A DNA stretch of 64,000 bases from Desulfurellaceae bacterium bin18 (GCA_002238415.1 MPMI01000018.1:1-64000), one strand, 5' to 3'; shown: positions 16,531 to 25,713, numbered from the stretch's first letter. The notes: generated by a model not told the origin, from the sequence alone. Numbers and translations are program-made.

Positions 16531-16990
16531 GGCAACGGCGCGCTCATACAAAGGTGTTTTCCTGGTGCTCGGGCTCCTGACCATAGGCGTGGTAGCGGTG
16601 ACGATTACCTATCGTCATCGCACTCCACCCCCAGAAACCTTACAGAGTGTCCTGCAAGCCCGTGGTATGCCCGCGGCAAAACGGGGGATGCGGCTTTCCC
16701 AAGCCGGACGCCAGCTCTTGGCGCCCGCCGAGCGGGCCGAAATGGATGCGATCTATGCCGAGGCCCTCCGGTCGCTACCCGAGCGGGAACGGCTGAAATT
16801 TGAGGAGCTGTTGAAGCATGGTGCCGAGGCCGGCGAGCAGGAGGTGACGGAGATGGGTCAGTTGGTCCAAAAGGCGCTTCAGGCTCTGCCACCGGAAAAA
16901 AATCAGCGTCTGTTCGCTCTGGTCGAAAAGGCGGTTGACCTCCAGCTTGCAAAACAACAAGCTGCCACCCAGAGCGCACAGCCGAAGTAA
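16529..16990 (+). CDS. Unknown membrane-anchored helical protein
   Basis: A 153-residue protein with one membrane helix at about 9-27 and a charged, helix-rich outer part full of Glu, Ala, Leu and Gln (for example FEELLKHGAEAGEQEVTEMG). The rest contains no motif I know. It probably sits in the inner membrane facing the periplasm. It is the first of three closely spaced plus-strand genes (gaps 5 and 10 bases) ending with a SUMF1-like protein. Confidence 0.6.
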   Translation: MATARSYKGVFLVLGLLTIGVVAVTITYRHRTPPPETLQSVLQARGMPAAKRGMRLSQAGRQLLAPAERAEMDAIYAEALRSLPERERLKFEELLKHGAEAGEQEVTEMGQLVQKALQALPPEKNQRLFALVEKAVDLQLAKQQAATQSAQPK

Positions 16991-16995
16991 GTGGT

Positions 16996-17499
16996 ATGCG
17001 ACCGCCGTTCTCCGTACACCACGCGGCTGTCGCCCGCCTCCGCCTGCTGGGCGTGCTCGTCTGTCTGGCCTGGCCCGCCCCGGTTGCCGGCATCCGCTCT
17101 GACGCCACGACGCTGTTCGGGATTGAAGGTTTTCGGGTGGCTATTGCGGCCGTGAGCCTTCCGGCGCGGCGACTGGGGTTTTCGGAAACCCAGCTCCACA
17201 CGCTGGCTGTCACCCATCTGCGCCGTAACGCGCTGACGAACGGAGATTTCCCGGCCGTGCTGAATATTTCGCTCCGGGTTGTGGAACACCCGGCCTCCGT
17301 GTTGGCCTATTCGCTCGAACTGCAAGTACAACAAGTCGTCCATCTGAAACGAACCGAGCAGGTCCATTTAATGGCCCCAACCTGGACGGAAGGGACGCTG
17401 ACCATGGTGCCACGAGCCGGGTTGAGACGGAGCGTTGAAAGTGCCCTGGCCGAGCTGTTTGACTCGTTGGGACGCGATTATCGTCTGGTCAACTCATGA
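16996..17499 (+). CDS. Unknown secreted protein
   Basis: A 167-residue protein with a signal peptide (about 1-32). The mature part is beta-rich and begins GIEGFRVAIAAVS, then alternates helix GFSETQLHTLAVTHLRR with strands LNISLRVVEH and AYSLELQVQQVVHL. This layout is common in small periplasmic proteins of unknown function. It sits between the membrane-anchored protein and the SUMF1-like protein and is likely co-transcribed with both. Confidence 0.6.
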   Translation: MRPPFSVHHAAVARLRLLGVLVCLAWPAPVAGIRSDATTLFGIEGFRVAIAAVSLPARRLGFSETQLHTLAVTHLRRNALTNGDFPAVLNISLRVVEHPASVLAYSLELQVQQVVHLKRTEQVHLMAPTWTEGTLTMVPRAGLRRSVESALAELFDSLGRDYRLVNS

Positions 17500-17509
17500 A
17501 GGGCTGCGC

Positions 17510-18235
17510 ATGAATCACCTGCTCAACCCACAAGACGGCAGTCTGCTCGTCTGCATCCCCGCGGGTGAGTGCTGCATCGGAAGCGAGAACGGAACGCCGC
17601 CCGAGCGGCCGTCCCACCGGGTCTCGCTGGGGAGTTTCTATATTGCCCAACACCCAGTGACGAACGCCCAGTACCGGCAGTTTATCCTCGATACCGGCCA
17701 TCGCGTGCCTTATCTCGATGACGCTCGGGCGGAACGCGAGAATTGGGACCAGGAACGAAACGTACCGCCGACAGGACGAGAAGACCATCCAGTGGTCCTG
17801 GTGAGCTGGTACGACGCCCAGGCGTACTGTGCCTGGGCCGGGGGGCGGCTGCCGACCGAGGCCGAATGGGAAAGCGCCGCCCGTGGCGGGTTAGCAGACC
17901 AGCCCTATCCGTGGGGAGACGGGATCTCTCGGGAGCTGGCAAATTATGACAATCGGGCCGGGACCACCCCGGTCGGGAGCTATCCACCCAATAACTACGG
18001 TCTGTATGACATGGCCGGTAACGTCTGGGAGTGGGTGGCGGACAGGTACGCTCCGCAGTACTATACGGTCTCTCCGACCGAAGACCCGCAGGGCCCCGCA
18101 ACCGGAACGGTCAGAGTGTTACGCGGAGGAGCCTGGCTGCTCTTCCCCGAGTTTTGCCGGGTATCTTACCGTTTTCGCAACAACCCCAATTTTCGTTTCA
18201 ACCTGATTGGCTTTCGTCTGGCGAGGTCGGCCTGA
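17510..18235 (+). CDS. SUMF1/formylglycine-generating-enzyme-like protein
   Basis: A 241-residue protein covering one C-type-lectin-like SUMF1 domain: VCIPAGECCIGSE, QHPVTNAQYRQF, VSWYDAQAYCAWAGGRLPTEAEWE, shown here in part, NNYGLYDMAGNVWEWVAD, and the terminal NLIGFRLAR. True formylglycine-generating enzymes use two Cys in the last quarter. Here the segment GGAWLLFPEFCRVSYRF keeps only the second one, so ordinary Cys-to-formylglycine conversion is unlikely, and no sulfatase is nearby. Relatives include sulfoxide synthases, regulators and carbohydrate-binding proteins. No signal peptide is seen. Its 3' end overlaps the 3' end of qhpG by 38 bases, tail to tail. Confidence 0.8.
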   Translation: MNHLLNPQDGSLLVCIPAGECCIGSENGTPPERPSHRVSLGSFYIAQHPVTNAQYRQFILDTGHRVPYLDDARAERENWDQERNVPPTGREDHPVVLVSWYDAQAYCAWAGGRLPTEAEWESAARGGLADQPYPWGDGISRELANYDNRAGTTPVGSYPPNNYGLYDMAGNVWEWVADRYAPQYYTVSPTEDPQGPATGTVRVLRGGAWLLFPEFCRVSYRFRNNPNFRFNLIGFRLARSA

Positions 18236-19694
18236 GCAGGCCCTCTTGATACAGCTGGGCCAGGACCTGACGTACCTGGGCAGGAACGCTCTGCCGCCCG
18301 TCGGGATGCTGCTGATAGGCATCCAGAATGTCCGCCACAGAACGCTGTGTCTGCACACAGCGCAGCAGGGTCGGGACGTTTACCCCGGACAGAAAGCGTA
18401 GGCCGCGTGGGTAACGTGGAGTCACGACAGCGGGCCGGAGCTCCACATACGCGCCTTCGATAACAGGCTGCTCCCGGATACGCAGGTCCGGCGTGACCGC
18501 CAGGTGCGAAACCGGCTGTGAATCAAACGGAGAAAAGGCAGCGGACGGTGGCCGCTGCGAAGCGGCGGGACCCGGGGCGGATTTAAGGCGCGGGCGACGA
18601 TACTGCCAAAAGGGACGGTCCGGCCAGCGGCCCTCTTCCGCATAATAGCGGGCCGACTGCCGGTAGTGGCTGTGATAGGTGTCTCGCTGCCCGGATTCGT
18701 ACAGCTCGGTGGCCTGGGGCTGCATGGCAGGTCGCTGGAGGACGGTATTGATAACGACAGCGCCGGTAATGGCTGATGCCATGGCTTTGCGGACCCCCTC
18801 CGAGGACAAGGGGTCAATGAACAGGCCGGCGTCACCGACAAGGAGGGTGCGACCGGCGGCAAACTGCCGCGCGGTATACAGGCTGGCATCAAAGACCTGG
18901 GGTGGGTGGGGGAGGCGTGCATCAGCCAGAAAGCCCGAGACATAGGTCGCCTTACGGACTTCCTCGATATAAAAACGTTGCAGTCCGGTCCGCTTTATGG
19001 CGCGGCTGTGCCGCCAGTCAATCAGCAGCGTGACGTTCCGCTCGCCTGTGTGTAGCGGGACTGACCAGACCATGCCGTCTGCATAGGCTTCAAGCAGGGT
19101 GTTGGCAAAGTCCACACCGGGTGGATTCCTAGCGTTTTGCCAATAGCCCGTCAGGGCCAGGGTTTGAAAGACACTGTCTCGCTGGCGGAGGTTCTCACGG
19201 GCGTATATGCCCGCGTGGCCGGTCGCATCAACACAGAAGGCGGCCCGAATGTGCTCTCCCGAACCATAGCGGACGATCACGCCGTGCTCTCCGTCAGGCC
19301 GGACGTCTCGCACGGGCTGTCCCTCCACAACCTGGACCCCGGCCTGGCGGGCGTGATTGAGTAGAATCAGGTCAAAATCGGCGCGCACGGACTGAAAACC
19401 GCGCCGGTGGTGATCCGGGCTATAATATGCGATGCGTGGCCGGGCCGAGCCCCAACACACGCTGTGACCGGCCATACGCAGAAAGCCGGCCTGTTCCACC
19501 TGGGTCCGGATGCCCAGAAAGTCGAGGAGGGGAAAGATGCTCGGTGTCAGGGACTCCCCAATCTGGTGCCGCGGAAAACGGCGCTTCTCAATCAGCACGA
19601 CGCGATAGCCGAAGCCCGCGAGTTGGTGGGCGATGGTTGCCCCGGCCGGACCGCCACCGGCAACCACGATGTCTGCTGTGGGAGGGAGTGTCAC
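18198..19694 (-). CDS. qhpG: FAD-dependent tryptophan monooxygenase for CTQ formation (QhpG-like), with C-terminal winged-helix-like extension
   Basis: A 498-residue flavoprotein. The FAD fingerprint IVVAGGGPAGATIAHQLAG starts at residue 9, IGES follows near 48, and the second nucleotide motif is LLVGDAGLFIDPLSSEG near 290, as in tryptophan-halogenase-like monooxygenases. In Paracoccus denitrificans QhpG dihydroxylates the Trp of the amine dehydrogenase gamma subunit that becomes cysteine tryptophylquinone. The setting beside qhpF, qhpE, qhpA, qhpD, qhpC and qhpB supports that role. After a Pro/Ala-rich linker (about 385-400) a segment of roughly 100 residues (SVADILDAYQ, VRQVLAQLYQEGLLRP) looks like a winged-helix peptide-recognition domain. 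It is divergent from qhpF, with about 170 bases between the starts. Confidence 0.85.
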   Translation of the reverse strand: MTLPPTADIVVAGGGPAGATIAHQLAGFGYRVVLIEKRRFPRHQIGESLTPSIFPLLDFLGIRTQVEQAGFLRMAGHSVCWGSARPRIAYYSPDHHRRGFQSVRADFDLILLNHARQAGVQVVEGQPVRDVRPDGEHGVIVRYGSGEHIRAAFCVDATGHAGIYARENLRQRDSVFQTLALTGYWQNARNPPGVDFANTLLEAYADGMVWSVPLHTGERNVTLLIDWRHSRAIKRTGLQRFYIEEVRKATYVSGFLADARLPHPPQVFDASLYTARQFAAGRTLLVGDAGLFIDPLSSEGVRKAMASAITGAVVINTVLQRPAMQPQATELYESGQRDTYHSHYRQSARYYAEEGRWPDRPFWQYRRPRLKSAPGPAASQRPPSAAFSPFDSQPVSHLAVTPDLRIREQPVIEGAYVELRPAVVTPRYPRGLRFLSGVNVPTLLRCVQTQRSVADILDAYQQHPDGRQSVPAQVRQVLAQLYQEGLLRPTSPDESQSG

Positions 19695-19862
19695 GTCAGA
19701 CCTATAAGACTGCCAATAGGAAATCGTGGGATTATTGCCTGGAGCTTATGCCGTCGGACCAGGAAGAGCAACTCAAGCGCTGCGTCTATTTCGTCTCAGA
19801 CCAAGCTACTGTACAGTCGCCTTGGTATCCGTCCGTTCGAACGGGCCGTCAGGACTGCTGCT

Positions 19863-21602
19863 ATGCACCTTGCCTCGATACTCTCCCGCTTCTATCGGCT
19901 GTCGCCCTTTGTGAAGCCGTATATACGAAGAATCGGCCTCGTCTTCCTCCTGTCTTCCTTCGGCACTGTTCTCGGCCTGCTCTGGCCGCTGTTCACCAAA
20001 ATCCTGATTGACGATGTGTTGCTCGCGCGGAATGGGTCGCTGCTGGTGACGCTGTGCGGGATCATGCTGGGTGTTACGCTGCTCGGTTACGGGGTAGGGG
20101 CGGTCAACCGCTACCTTTACACCCAGGTCACGGCGCGCGTTTTATTTGCGCTTAGACAGCATCTCTTCTCACATTTGCAGAAACTTTCTCTCCGCTTCCA
20201 TACTCAGGTCAAAGTGGGCGATCTGCTGTCACGGCTGAATACCGATATTGCCGAGATTCAGTCCGTCCTGACCGATGCGGCCTTCACCTTTGTCACCAAT
20301 ATTTTTGTCCTGCTGGCAACCGTGGGGTTTCTCCTCTGGCTCAACTGGCAGCTCTTTCTGGTCAGCCTGATCGTTATCCCGCTCCAAATATATGGGGTAC
20401 GCAAAATACAGCCGTATATGGTCGAGGAAACTCGTAAGGTGCGAGAGTTGAATGCCTCGATTTCAGCCTTTCTGGTTGAGTCGCTGTCGGCCATAAAATT
20501 CGTCAAGCAGTTCGGCGCGGAGCGCATCCAGTTGAACCGCTTGGGTCGCCTGGGTCAGCGTTTTGTCGCGCTTGTGACGCGGTTTGAGATGATCGGCTAT
20601 ATCGGTAGCACGACCGCGACGGCCACGACGTTTCTCGGCAGCACCCTGGTCACCCTGTACGGTGGTTATCTGGTCATTGAGGGCCAGATGAGTATTGGCG
20701 GACTGGTTGCTTTCTCGGCCTACCAGTCACGCGCCTTCAGCCCCATTCAGGTCTTGATGGACCTGTATCTGCGCATCGAGCGGGCTGGTGTGTCTGTGGA
20801 CCGCGTGTTCGAGTTTCTGGATATCGGGCAGGAATATACCGAACCGTCCGATGGGACCGTACGCCTCGAAGACCTGCGGGGCGAGATTGAATTTCGTGAC
20901 GTGTCGTTCGGCTATCAGACTAACGCTCCAGCCAGTCAGCCGGTGCTCCGCCGGGTGAGTTTTCGGGTCGCGGCCGGGCAGCGCCTGACCATTCTGGGGC
21001 CGAGTGGAACGGGCAAATCCACGCTGGTCGATCTCCTGGTGCGGCTGTATGAACCCCAGGCCGGAACCATCCGCCTGGACGGTCACGACGTGAGAGAGTT
21101 GGACCTGGGCTGGCTGCGCCAACACGTGGTCGTCATCGGCCACGAGCCCTTTCTGTTTCACGCGTCGATTCTTGAAAACGTGTCGTACGCCAGCCCCGCG
21201 GCAACTCGTGAGGAGATCATTGCGGCGGTCACAGCGGCTGGCCTGCACGCGTATGTGACCGCTTTACCTGACGGCTACGATGCCACCGTGGGCGAACGGG
21301 GCACGCGCCTGTCGGCTGGGCAGCGCCAGCGCATTGCCCTGGCGCGCGCCATTCTCAAAAAGCCCCGGATTCTGGTGCTGGACGAAGCCCTGTCCGGCCT
21401 TGATGTCGAAAGTGAAGCCGATGTCCGCCAGACCTTGTCTGCGTTGATGCAGCGCTGCACGACTCTGGTGGTGACCCATCGGTTCACTTCACTCCACGCT
21501 GACGATGCAGTTCTCGTGCTTAGGCACGGTGCGGTTGAGTGGCAGGGGACCTACCGGGAATTGACACAATCCCCCGATATAGTACAGGCCGCGACCGAGT
21601 AG
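19863..21602 (+). CDS. qhpF: ABC exporter for the QHNDH gamma subunit (QhpF-like)
   Basis: A 579-residue half-transporter: six membrane helices (about 15-310) fused to an ATPase. The ATPase has Walker A GPSGTGKST, signature LSAGQRQRIALARAI, Walker B ILVLDEALSGLD and switch His in VVTHRF. In Paracoccus, QhpF exports the cross-linked gamma subunit, which has no Sec signal, to the periplasm. No peptidase C39 domain is fused here, consistent with a separate protease, QhpE. I start it at the ATG at 19863 (AGGA box 8 bases before); the frame stays open far upstream but there it overlaps qhpG antisense. It faces qhpE tail to tail. Confidence 0.85.
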   Translation: MHLASILSRFYRLSPFVKPYIRRIGLVFLLSSFGTVLGLLWPLFTKILIDDVLLARNGSLLVTLCGIMLGVTLLGYGVGAVNRYLYTQVTARVLFALRQHLFSHLQKLSLRFHTQVKVGDLLSRLNTDIAEIQSVLTDAAFTFVTNIFVLLATVGFLLWLNWQLFLVSLIVIPLQIYGVRKIQPYMVEETRKVRELNASISAFLVESLSAIKFVKQFGAERIQLNRLGRLGQRFVALVTRFEMIGYIGSTTATATTFLGSTLVTLYGGYLVIEGQMSIGGLVAFSAYQSRAFSPIQVLMDLYLRIERAGVSVDRVFEFLDIGQEYTEPSDGTVRLEDLRGEIEFRDVSFGYQTNAPASQPVLRRVSFRVAAGQRLTILGPSGTGKSTLVDLLVRLYEPQAGTIRLDGHDVRELDLGWLRQHVVVIGHEPFLFHASILENVSYASPAATREEIIAAVTAAGLHAYVTALPDGYDATVGERGTRLSAGQRQRIALARAILKKPRILVLDEALSGLDVESEADVRQTLSALMQRCTTLVVTHRFTSLHADDAVLVLRHGAVEWQGTYRELTQSPDIVQAATE

Positions 21603-21626
21603 TGTCCGCACTTTTTCTCGCCCTAC

Positions 21627-22340
21627 TTACGCACGACTCGTCTGCTGGAGATAGGTCCGGGCTGTTTCTGCCGTCAGGTCTGGGTGGTGCTCGGCCCGCA
21701 GGGCGAGGGCGGCGGCAATATGCGCGGAGGCAAAACTATGACCGTAAAAGTTCTGCGTCTGGGCCGGCCCGGGTAGGGGCCGCGGATAGGGATGGGCGCG
21801 AAAGGGAACCGGGCTGTCTGTGAGGGCACGGCATTCGTCCCAGGCGCAGCTTTCATCCGCGGCCACGCCTATGACACCGGGTAAGGTGGCGGGTAAAACA
21901 TCCGAGCGGTCCGGGGGAGAAGACGCAATCAGGATGAGATTTGCTTCTTGCGCCCGGGTGACGATGGTCGAGAGCGGCTGGCGATGCTGCGCATTAATCA
22001 GCCCCAGACTCAGATTGATAATTTTCATGCGCTGTCCAATAGCCCATTGTAGGGCCGCTTCCAGAACCGGAAACGAGGTGGCCAGATGGTCGGTAAATAT
22101 CTTGACCGCGTACAGCTTAGCCTGGGGAGCTTTGGCACGCACCACACCGGCGAGGGCGGTCCCGTGCCCGATGTGATCGGGATACTCCGGGCTGGTCTGG
22201 ACCTCGTTCTCCTCGTCCAAGAAAAAATGGATACCGCCCGCGACGCCTCCCACATGGGAATGCTGGGCATTCACCCCGCTATCGATAAGCGCGACTTTGA
22301 CACCTGCCCCGGTTGGCGTCCGGTCCTCGTCCTGACCCAT
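21627..22340 (-). CDS. qhpE: Subtilisin-like protease for gamma-subunit leader removal (QhpE-like)
   Basis: A 237-residue S8-family protease without signal peptide. The catalytic Asp is in VALIDSGVN (about residue 20), His in DHIGHGTALAG, Asn in the IASSPPDRSD region's usual oxyanion position is not obvious, and Ser is in YGHSFASAH. Known QhpE is cytoplasmic and cuts the leader off the gamma subunit once its thioether bonds are made. I choose the ATG at 22340 because AGGAG lies 6 bases upstream; an alternative at 22424 with GGGAG would add 28 residues. It is divergent from qhpA, whose start at 22509 leaves about 170 bases for regulation. Confidence 0.82.
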   Translation of the reverse strand: MGQDEDRTPTGAGVKVALIDSGVNAQHSHVGGVAGGIHFFLDEENEVQTSPEYPDHIGHGTALAGVVRAKAPQAKLYAVKIFTDHLATSFPVLEAALQWAIGQRMKIINLSLGLINAQHRQPLSTIVTRAQEANLILIASSPPDRSDVLPATLPGVIGVAADESCAWDECRALTDSPVPFRAHPYPRPLPGPAQTQNFYGHSFASAHIAAALALRAEHHPDLTAETARTYLQQTSRA

Positions 22341-22508
22341 GCTCTGCTCCTGTGAGACAAGCATACCAAATATGTCCGCTGATGCGAGGGAGAAAACGGC
22401 ATGTGCAACTTCGGTTCTTTCCATTTGACTCCCACTCAGAGAGGTATAGAATCCGGCTATTGCGTCAGAGACGGAGCCCAGTGTTCCAGCCTGGAGGAGA
22501 GGACAGGT

Positions 22509-24188
22509 ATGCCGACCGGAAAAACAGAGAAACGTATGAGATGGCACATCTGGGTGTTGCTCGTGTTGGCGGGGCTCGTTGGTACGATCCATGATGTCAG
22601 GGCCGCAGAACACCAAGCAACGCCTTCCGCCCGAGAAACATTGGTGGTCCGCTGTATACGTTGCCACGCGCCGCAAGGAGAGAATGGCAAGCTTGACGCG
22701 ATTGAAGCCCAGCGCAAGTCACCCGAAGGCTGGAGCATGACGCTCAGCCGTATGGTCCGAACGCACGGGGTCGAATTGCAGGACGGAGATGCCCGCGTTC
22801 TGGTCAAATATCTGAGCGATCACTACGGCTTGGCTCCCAAAGAAGTCGAGCCCTATCGCTTTATTCTCGAACAGCGCAATACCCGCACCACCCAGGACGT
22901 GCCCAAACCCCTCCAGGCCGGCTGTATCCAGTGTCATACCTACGCGCGGATTGCCTTGCAGCGCCGGACGCAGGACTCGTGGGAGCGGCTGCCGGACGCC
23001 AAGGTCGCGCTCATGGCGAATATCGGCAGTGAGACCGCCTCCGCCGGTCAGTTGAAGGATTATTGGTTTGATGATGCAAAGAACAGCGCGGTTCCCCATC
23101 TGATCAAGCACCAGCCGTTTGAGACCGAAGCCTGGACGGCCTGGCAGGCTGTCAAAAAGCCAAGCTATGCCGGAACCTGGCTGGTGGTTGGTCACGACCC
23201 CGGACGCGGCGGAGATTACACCGGACAACTCACCCTGACCGCCGGGGAGGACGATCAATACACGGGCGAGTTTTCCTATACGTTCGCCGACGGCTCGCGG
23301 ATGGAGGGCTCCACGACCGGGACGATATACACCGGCTTTCAATGGCGCGGCGTTGCCCAAGCCAAGGAGGGCGGAGCGGCCGGTCGGGAGATGCGGCAGC
23401 GCGAGATTTTCTTTGCCTCCGAGGACGGGAACACCATTTCCGGTCGGCGCCTCCTGACGAACCTCGGCGACCTGGGCATGAACGAAACCTGGTATCGCCG
23501 CCAAGGTGGAGCGCGGCTGTTGGCGGTCAGCCCGGCCATGATCCAAACCGGCTCGCCCCAGAAAGTAAAACTTCTCGGGATGGGATTCTCCGGGGATATT
23601 CTGTCAGCCGACAAATTTTCCTTTGGCGAGAGCGTGGGCGTGTTGTCCCTGCGGCTCGATGACAACCAGACGATAGTGGCGGAAGTCTTTGCCAAGGCAG
23701 GCGTGACAGAAGGACCGCGTACGGTCTCCATTACCGGGGTTGTGGGAACGGGGCAGGTCGCGGTGTATGAGGCGGTCGATTATATCCGCATCACTCCGGA
23801 ACGGGGCTTCGCTCGCCCCGGCGGCATTCGGACGCCGAAAATTTTTCAGCAGTATGAAGTGGTGGGCTATGCGAACGGCCCGGATAATGCCAAGGGCACG
23901 GACGACGATGTCAAGCTGGGACGGATCGGCCCGGTCAAGTGGAATCTGGAAGAATATGTGAAACGTCCGAATGACGACGATATTCAGTATGTCGGTTCAG
24001 TCGATCAAACCGGCTTGTTTCACCCCAACGAGGATGGGCCGAATCCCAAACGACACCTGATGGAAGGCAATGTGGGCGATGTCTGGGTGGAAGCCTGGTA
24101 TACGCCCGAGGGCGCGAAACGGCCCATGGGGGCGCGTGCCCACCTATTGGTGATGCCGGCCAAATTTGTCTTCCCACCAATCGAATAG
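22509..24188 (+). CDS. qhpA: QHNDH alpha subunit, di-haem cytochrome c, copy 1
   Basis: A 559-residue secreted protein. A signal peptide covers about 1-33 after an Arg/Lys-rich start. Two c-type haem sites follow: Cys49-Ile-Arg-Cys52-His53 and Cys139-Ile-Gln-Cys142-His143. The rest (about 170-559) is beta-rich and matches the barrel domains of the quinohemoprotein amine dehydrogenase alpha subunit, including MEGSTTGTIYTGFQWRG and the closing PMGARAHLLVMPAKFVF. The alpha subunit carries electrons from the CTQ cofactor to periplasmic acceptors such as cytochrome c or azurin. It opens the operon qhpA-qhpD-qhpC-qhpB-nitroreductase. A paralogue is at 30031. Confidence 0.92.
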   Translation: MPTGKTEKRMRWHIWVLLVLAGLVGTIHDVRAAEHQATPSARETLVVRCIRCHAPQGENGKLDAIEAQRKSPEGWSMTLSRMVRTHGVELQDGDARVLVKYLSDHYGLAPKEVEPYRFILEQRNTRTTQDVPKPLQAGCIQCHTYARIALQRRTQDSWERLPDAKVALMANIGSETASAGQLKDYWFDDAKNSAVPHLIKHQPFETEAWTAWQAVKKPSYAGTWLVVGHDPGRGGDYTGQLTLTAGEDDQYTGEFSYTFADGSRMEGSTTGTIYTGFQWRGVAQAKEGGAAGREMRQREIFFASEDGNTISGRRLLTNLGDLGMNETWYRRQGGARLLAVSPAMIQTGSPQKVKLLGMGFSGDILSADKFSFGESVGVLSLRLDDNQTIVAEVFAKAGVTEGPRTVSITGVVGTGQVAVYEAVDYIRITPERGFARPGGIRTPKIFQQYEVVGYANGPDNAKGTDDDVKLGRIGPVKWNLEEYVKRPNDDDIQYVGSVDQTGLFHPNEDGPNPKRHLMEGNVGDVWVEAWYTPEGAKRPMGARAHLLVMPAKFVFPPIE

Positions 24189-24227
24189 CATGGTAGGGGG
24201 TATAGGTACGGATTCTGGGAGGGCATA

Positions 24228-25694
24228 ATGGAATTACACTTCCGCGCGGAAAACGCCCACGCCATAACGCAGGACGACCAGAACATTCTGGTCGCGGCCA
24301 AGAGCATGTCCATGTTTGTCATGGACCCGGTCTCACACGCCGTCCTGGAGTATGCGCAGGCGCATCCGCACGCGACCCAAGAGGAACTGACGTCTACCCT
24401 CGCTGCGCACTTCCCGCTGGACGAAATAACCGAGACGATCCAGGAGTTTATCGCCTTAGAGATTCTGCAAACCCAGGAGCGTTCTCCTTCTCCTTCCGCT
24501 CCCCTGCCGGTGCTCGACGTTGAACATTTCCCGGTGAGTTCGCTGGTCGTCAACGTGGCCAATAAGTGCAACCTCCACTGTACCTACTGCTATGAACCCG
24601 AGGGAGCGAAATACGGTCCGTCACCGGTCCAGATGGATTGGGAGACCGCGCGTGACAGTGTCGATTTTCTGTTTAGGAAGTCCGGTGCCAGCAAAGAGGT
24701 CAATCTGATTTTCTTTGGCGGCGAGGCGCTGCTGAACTTCAAGCTCATGCGTCGGACCGTCGCCTATGCGGAAGAAAAGGCTCAAGCCGAGGACAAGGTC
24801 GTCGACTTTTCGCTTACGACCAATGGGACGCTGTTGACCGACGAGGTGATTGATTTTTTCCAGGCTCATCGCTTTGGCGTGACCATCAGCATCGATGGCC
24901 CCAAAGACCTGCACGACAAACGGCGCATTTTTCTTACCAAGCGGGGCGAACAAAAAGGCTCCTACGATCTCTTACGGCCCCGCCTGGAACGCCTGCTGGA
25001 ACGTTATACGGTCCGGCCGGTGGTCGCACGGGTGACGGTCACAAAAGATGCCATCGATGTCGTGCGCACCTACGAGCATCTGACCCAACTCGGTTTTTTT
25101 GAGGTCGGCTTCTCGCCGGTCACCGCCCAGGCCGAGACCGACTACGGTTTGGAGCCTGCCGATTTGCGTGAACTGCTGCGGCAGTTTCGCGAGCTTGGTG
25201 CGGTGTATGTCGAGCGAGCGCTCAACGGGCAGTACACCGGGTTCTCTAATCTGAGTACCATGCTGACCGATATTCATCTGGGCACCAATAAATTCTTTCC
25301 GTGTGGGGCCGGCCTGGGCTTGTTGGACGTGGACGGTAACGGTGATGTGTATTTATGCCACCGTTTTCCGGGCACGGAGGAGCAAAAATACGGCAATGTC
25401 AAAGACGGTATTGAATACGACCGTCTGAACACCTTTATCAATAGTGCCCATCTGGGCAATAAGCCGGTGTGTCAAACCTGCTGGATTCGGGGCCTGTGCG
25501 GCGGCGGGTGCTATCATGAAGCCATGACCGAGTTTGGGGATACGACGCTGCCGAATCTGCACTACTGCGATTTCTTGCGGGAATGGACGGAATATGGCAT
25601 CGGCGTGTATATGCAGTTGCAAGCGCAAACCCCTGGGTTTGTCGAGCAGTATGTGCTACGCGGGCGTGGCGATGCACCAAAAGAATTGACCTAA
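24228..25694 (+). CDS. qhpD: Radical SAM thioether-bond-forming maturase (QhpD)
   Basis: A 488-residue radical SAM enzyme. Residues about 1-85 form a PqqD-like peptide-recognition region. The SAM cluster is Cys114-x3-Cys118-x2-Cys121 in KCNLHCTYCYEP. A SPASM region near the C-terminus has CGAGLGLLDVDGNGDVYLC and CQTCWIRGLCGGGCYHEAM plus a last Cys, enough for two auxiliary iron-sulfur clusters. QhpD installs the three Cys-to-Asp/Glu thioether bonds in the gamma subunit before export. A GGGAGG box precedes the ATG. It lies directly upstream of its substrate gene. It is the only such maturase in the window although there are two gamma subunits. Confidence 0.93.
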   Translation: MELHFRAENAHAITQDDQNILVAAKSMSMFVMDPVSHAVLEYAQAHPHATQEELTSTLAAHFPLDEITETIQEFIALEILQTQERSPSPSAPLPVLDVEHFPVSSLVVNVANKCNLHCTYCYEPEGAKYGPSPVQMDWETARDSVDFLFRKSGASKEVNLIFFGGEALLNFKLMRRTVAYAEEKAQAEDKVVDFSLTTNGTLLTDEVIDFFQAHRFGVTISIDGPKDLHDKRRIFLTKRGEQKGSYDLLRPRLERLLERYTVRPVVARVTVTKDAIDVVRTYEHLTQLGFFEVGFSPVTAQAETDYGLEPADLRELLRQFRELGAVYVERALNGQYTGFSNLSTMLTDIHLGTNKFFPCGAGLGLLDVDGNGDVYLCHRFPGTEEQKYGNVKDGIEYDRLNTFINSAHLGNKPVCQTCWIRGLCGGGCYHEAMTEFGDTTLPNLHYCDFLREWTEYGIGVYMQLQAQTPGFVEQYVLRGRGDAPKELT

Positions 25695-25713
25695 AAGGCA
25701 GGGAGAGCGTGGT

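Noticed and set aside
17510-18235. Formylglycine-generating enzyme for a sulfatase
   Set aside because: One of the two active-site Cys is missing and no sulfatase is near.
19407-19862. N-terminal extension of qhpF by 152 residues
   Set aside because: It would overlap qhpG on the other strand and adds no transporter feature; the membrane domain starts right after the ATG at 19863.
22341-22676. N-terminal extension of qhpE
   Set aside because: It would cover the qhpA start region and known QhpE proteins are short; the ATG at 22340 has a good ribosome site. The start at 22424 remains possible.
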